A DNA stretch of 5,363 bases, from assembly GCA_900321665.1 (NCBI GenBank), contig ONWY01000104.1, positions 1 to 5,363 on the forward strand, in the 5' to 3' direction. Shown piece by piece: positions 5,332 to 5,363 of the stretch (position 1 is its first letter; each line of letters begins with the position of its first letter). The notes under the pieces were generated by a model. The model saw nothing but the letters and a program-made list of their open reading frames with translations, was not told the DNA's origin and made no database searches. The position numbers and the translations under genes are program-made. The DNA is from an uncultured Eubacteriales bacterium (GTDB lineage Bacteria; Bacillota; Clostridia; Oscillospirales; Acutalibacteraceae).

Positions 5332-5363
5332 GGAAGGGTAGTTATATCATGCAACGCGCAGCG
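5265..5363. repeat. 15-base direct repeat, second copy cut by the window edge
   Basis: ATGCAACGCGCAGCG occurs at 5265-5279 and again at 5349-5363, 84 bases apart, each after a TATA-containing AT-rich stretch. The second copy reaches the last base, so the repeat unit probably continues outside the window. This implies a tandem or partly duplicated repeat element. No target-site duplication or transposase is visible. Confidence 0.8.

Noticed and set aside
5145..5354. A 69-codon reading frame on the - strand across the repeat region
   Set aside because: It is made of translated heptads (NIQNSKFK-like) and palindromes, has no ribosome site or family resemblance, and overlaps the sigma-E promoter.
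5237..5363. CRISPR array
   Set aside because: Repeats are few, adjacent and palindromic of different sequence, with only one 15-base pair of direct repeats; there is no regular repeat-spacer pattern or cas gene.

Overview
The window looks like chromosomal DNA of an anaerobic, spore-forming member of the Clostridia (Bacillota). The grounds are a SPOCS (DUF3794)-LysM spore-coat protein with a sigma-E-like promoter, a DUF421/DUF4363 gene pair, a lysine riboswitch (L-box) with a Gram-positive style intrinsic terminator, AGGAGG-type ribosome binding sites, and a clostridial TcdA-type ThiF protein. Base composition is moderate. The species cannot be named from this sequence.

Layout. Bases 1-569 (+ strand) hold the 3' end of a DUF421 (YetF-like) membrane protein gene and, overlapping it by 4 bases, a complete DUF4363 gene. 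A 14-bp hairpin (583-615) separates them from three genes on the - strand. Reading along the - strand from the right, these are: a SPOCS-LysM protein resembling SipL (3613-5118), tcdA for the tRNA t6A dehydratase (2800-3537), and an NhaC-family transporter (630-2459). Each has its own promoter, so this is a string of single-gene units and not one operon.

The best-supported finding is in the 340-base gap 2460-2799. Read on the - strand it holds a near-consensus sigma-A promoter, a complete lysine riboswitch aptamer, a competing antiterminator/terminator pair, a small GNRA-capped hairpin and a strong ribosome binding site, all leading into the NhaC-family gene. This makes the transporter a probable lysine transporter of the type called LysW, shut off when lysine is plentiful. 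The NhaC name alone would suggest a Na+/H+ antiporter.

The right end (5181-5363) has no credible gene. It carries six heptad repeats followed by four perfect hairpins and a 15-base direct repeat that runs off the window edge, which looks like a non-coding interspersed repeat cluster. I found no CRISPR array, tRNA, rRNA or transposase. I see no clear sign of a wholly new system. The points most worth following are the substrate assignment by riboswitch, the sigma-E promoter and the palindromic repeat cluster.
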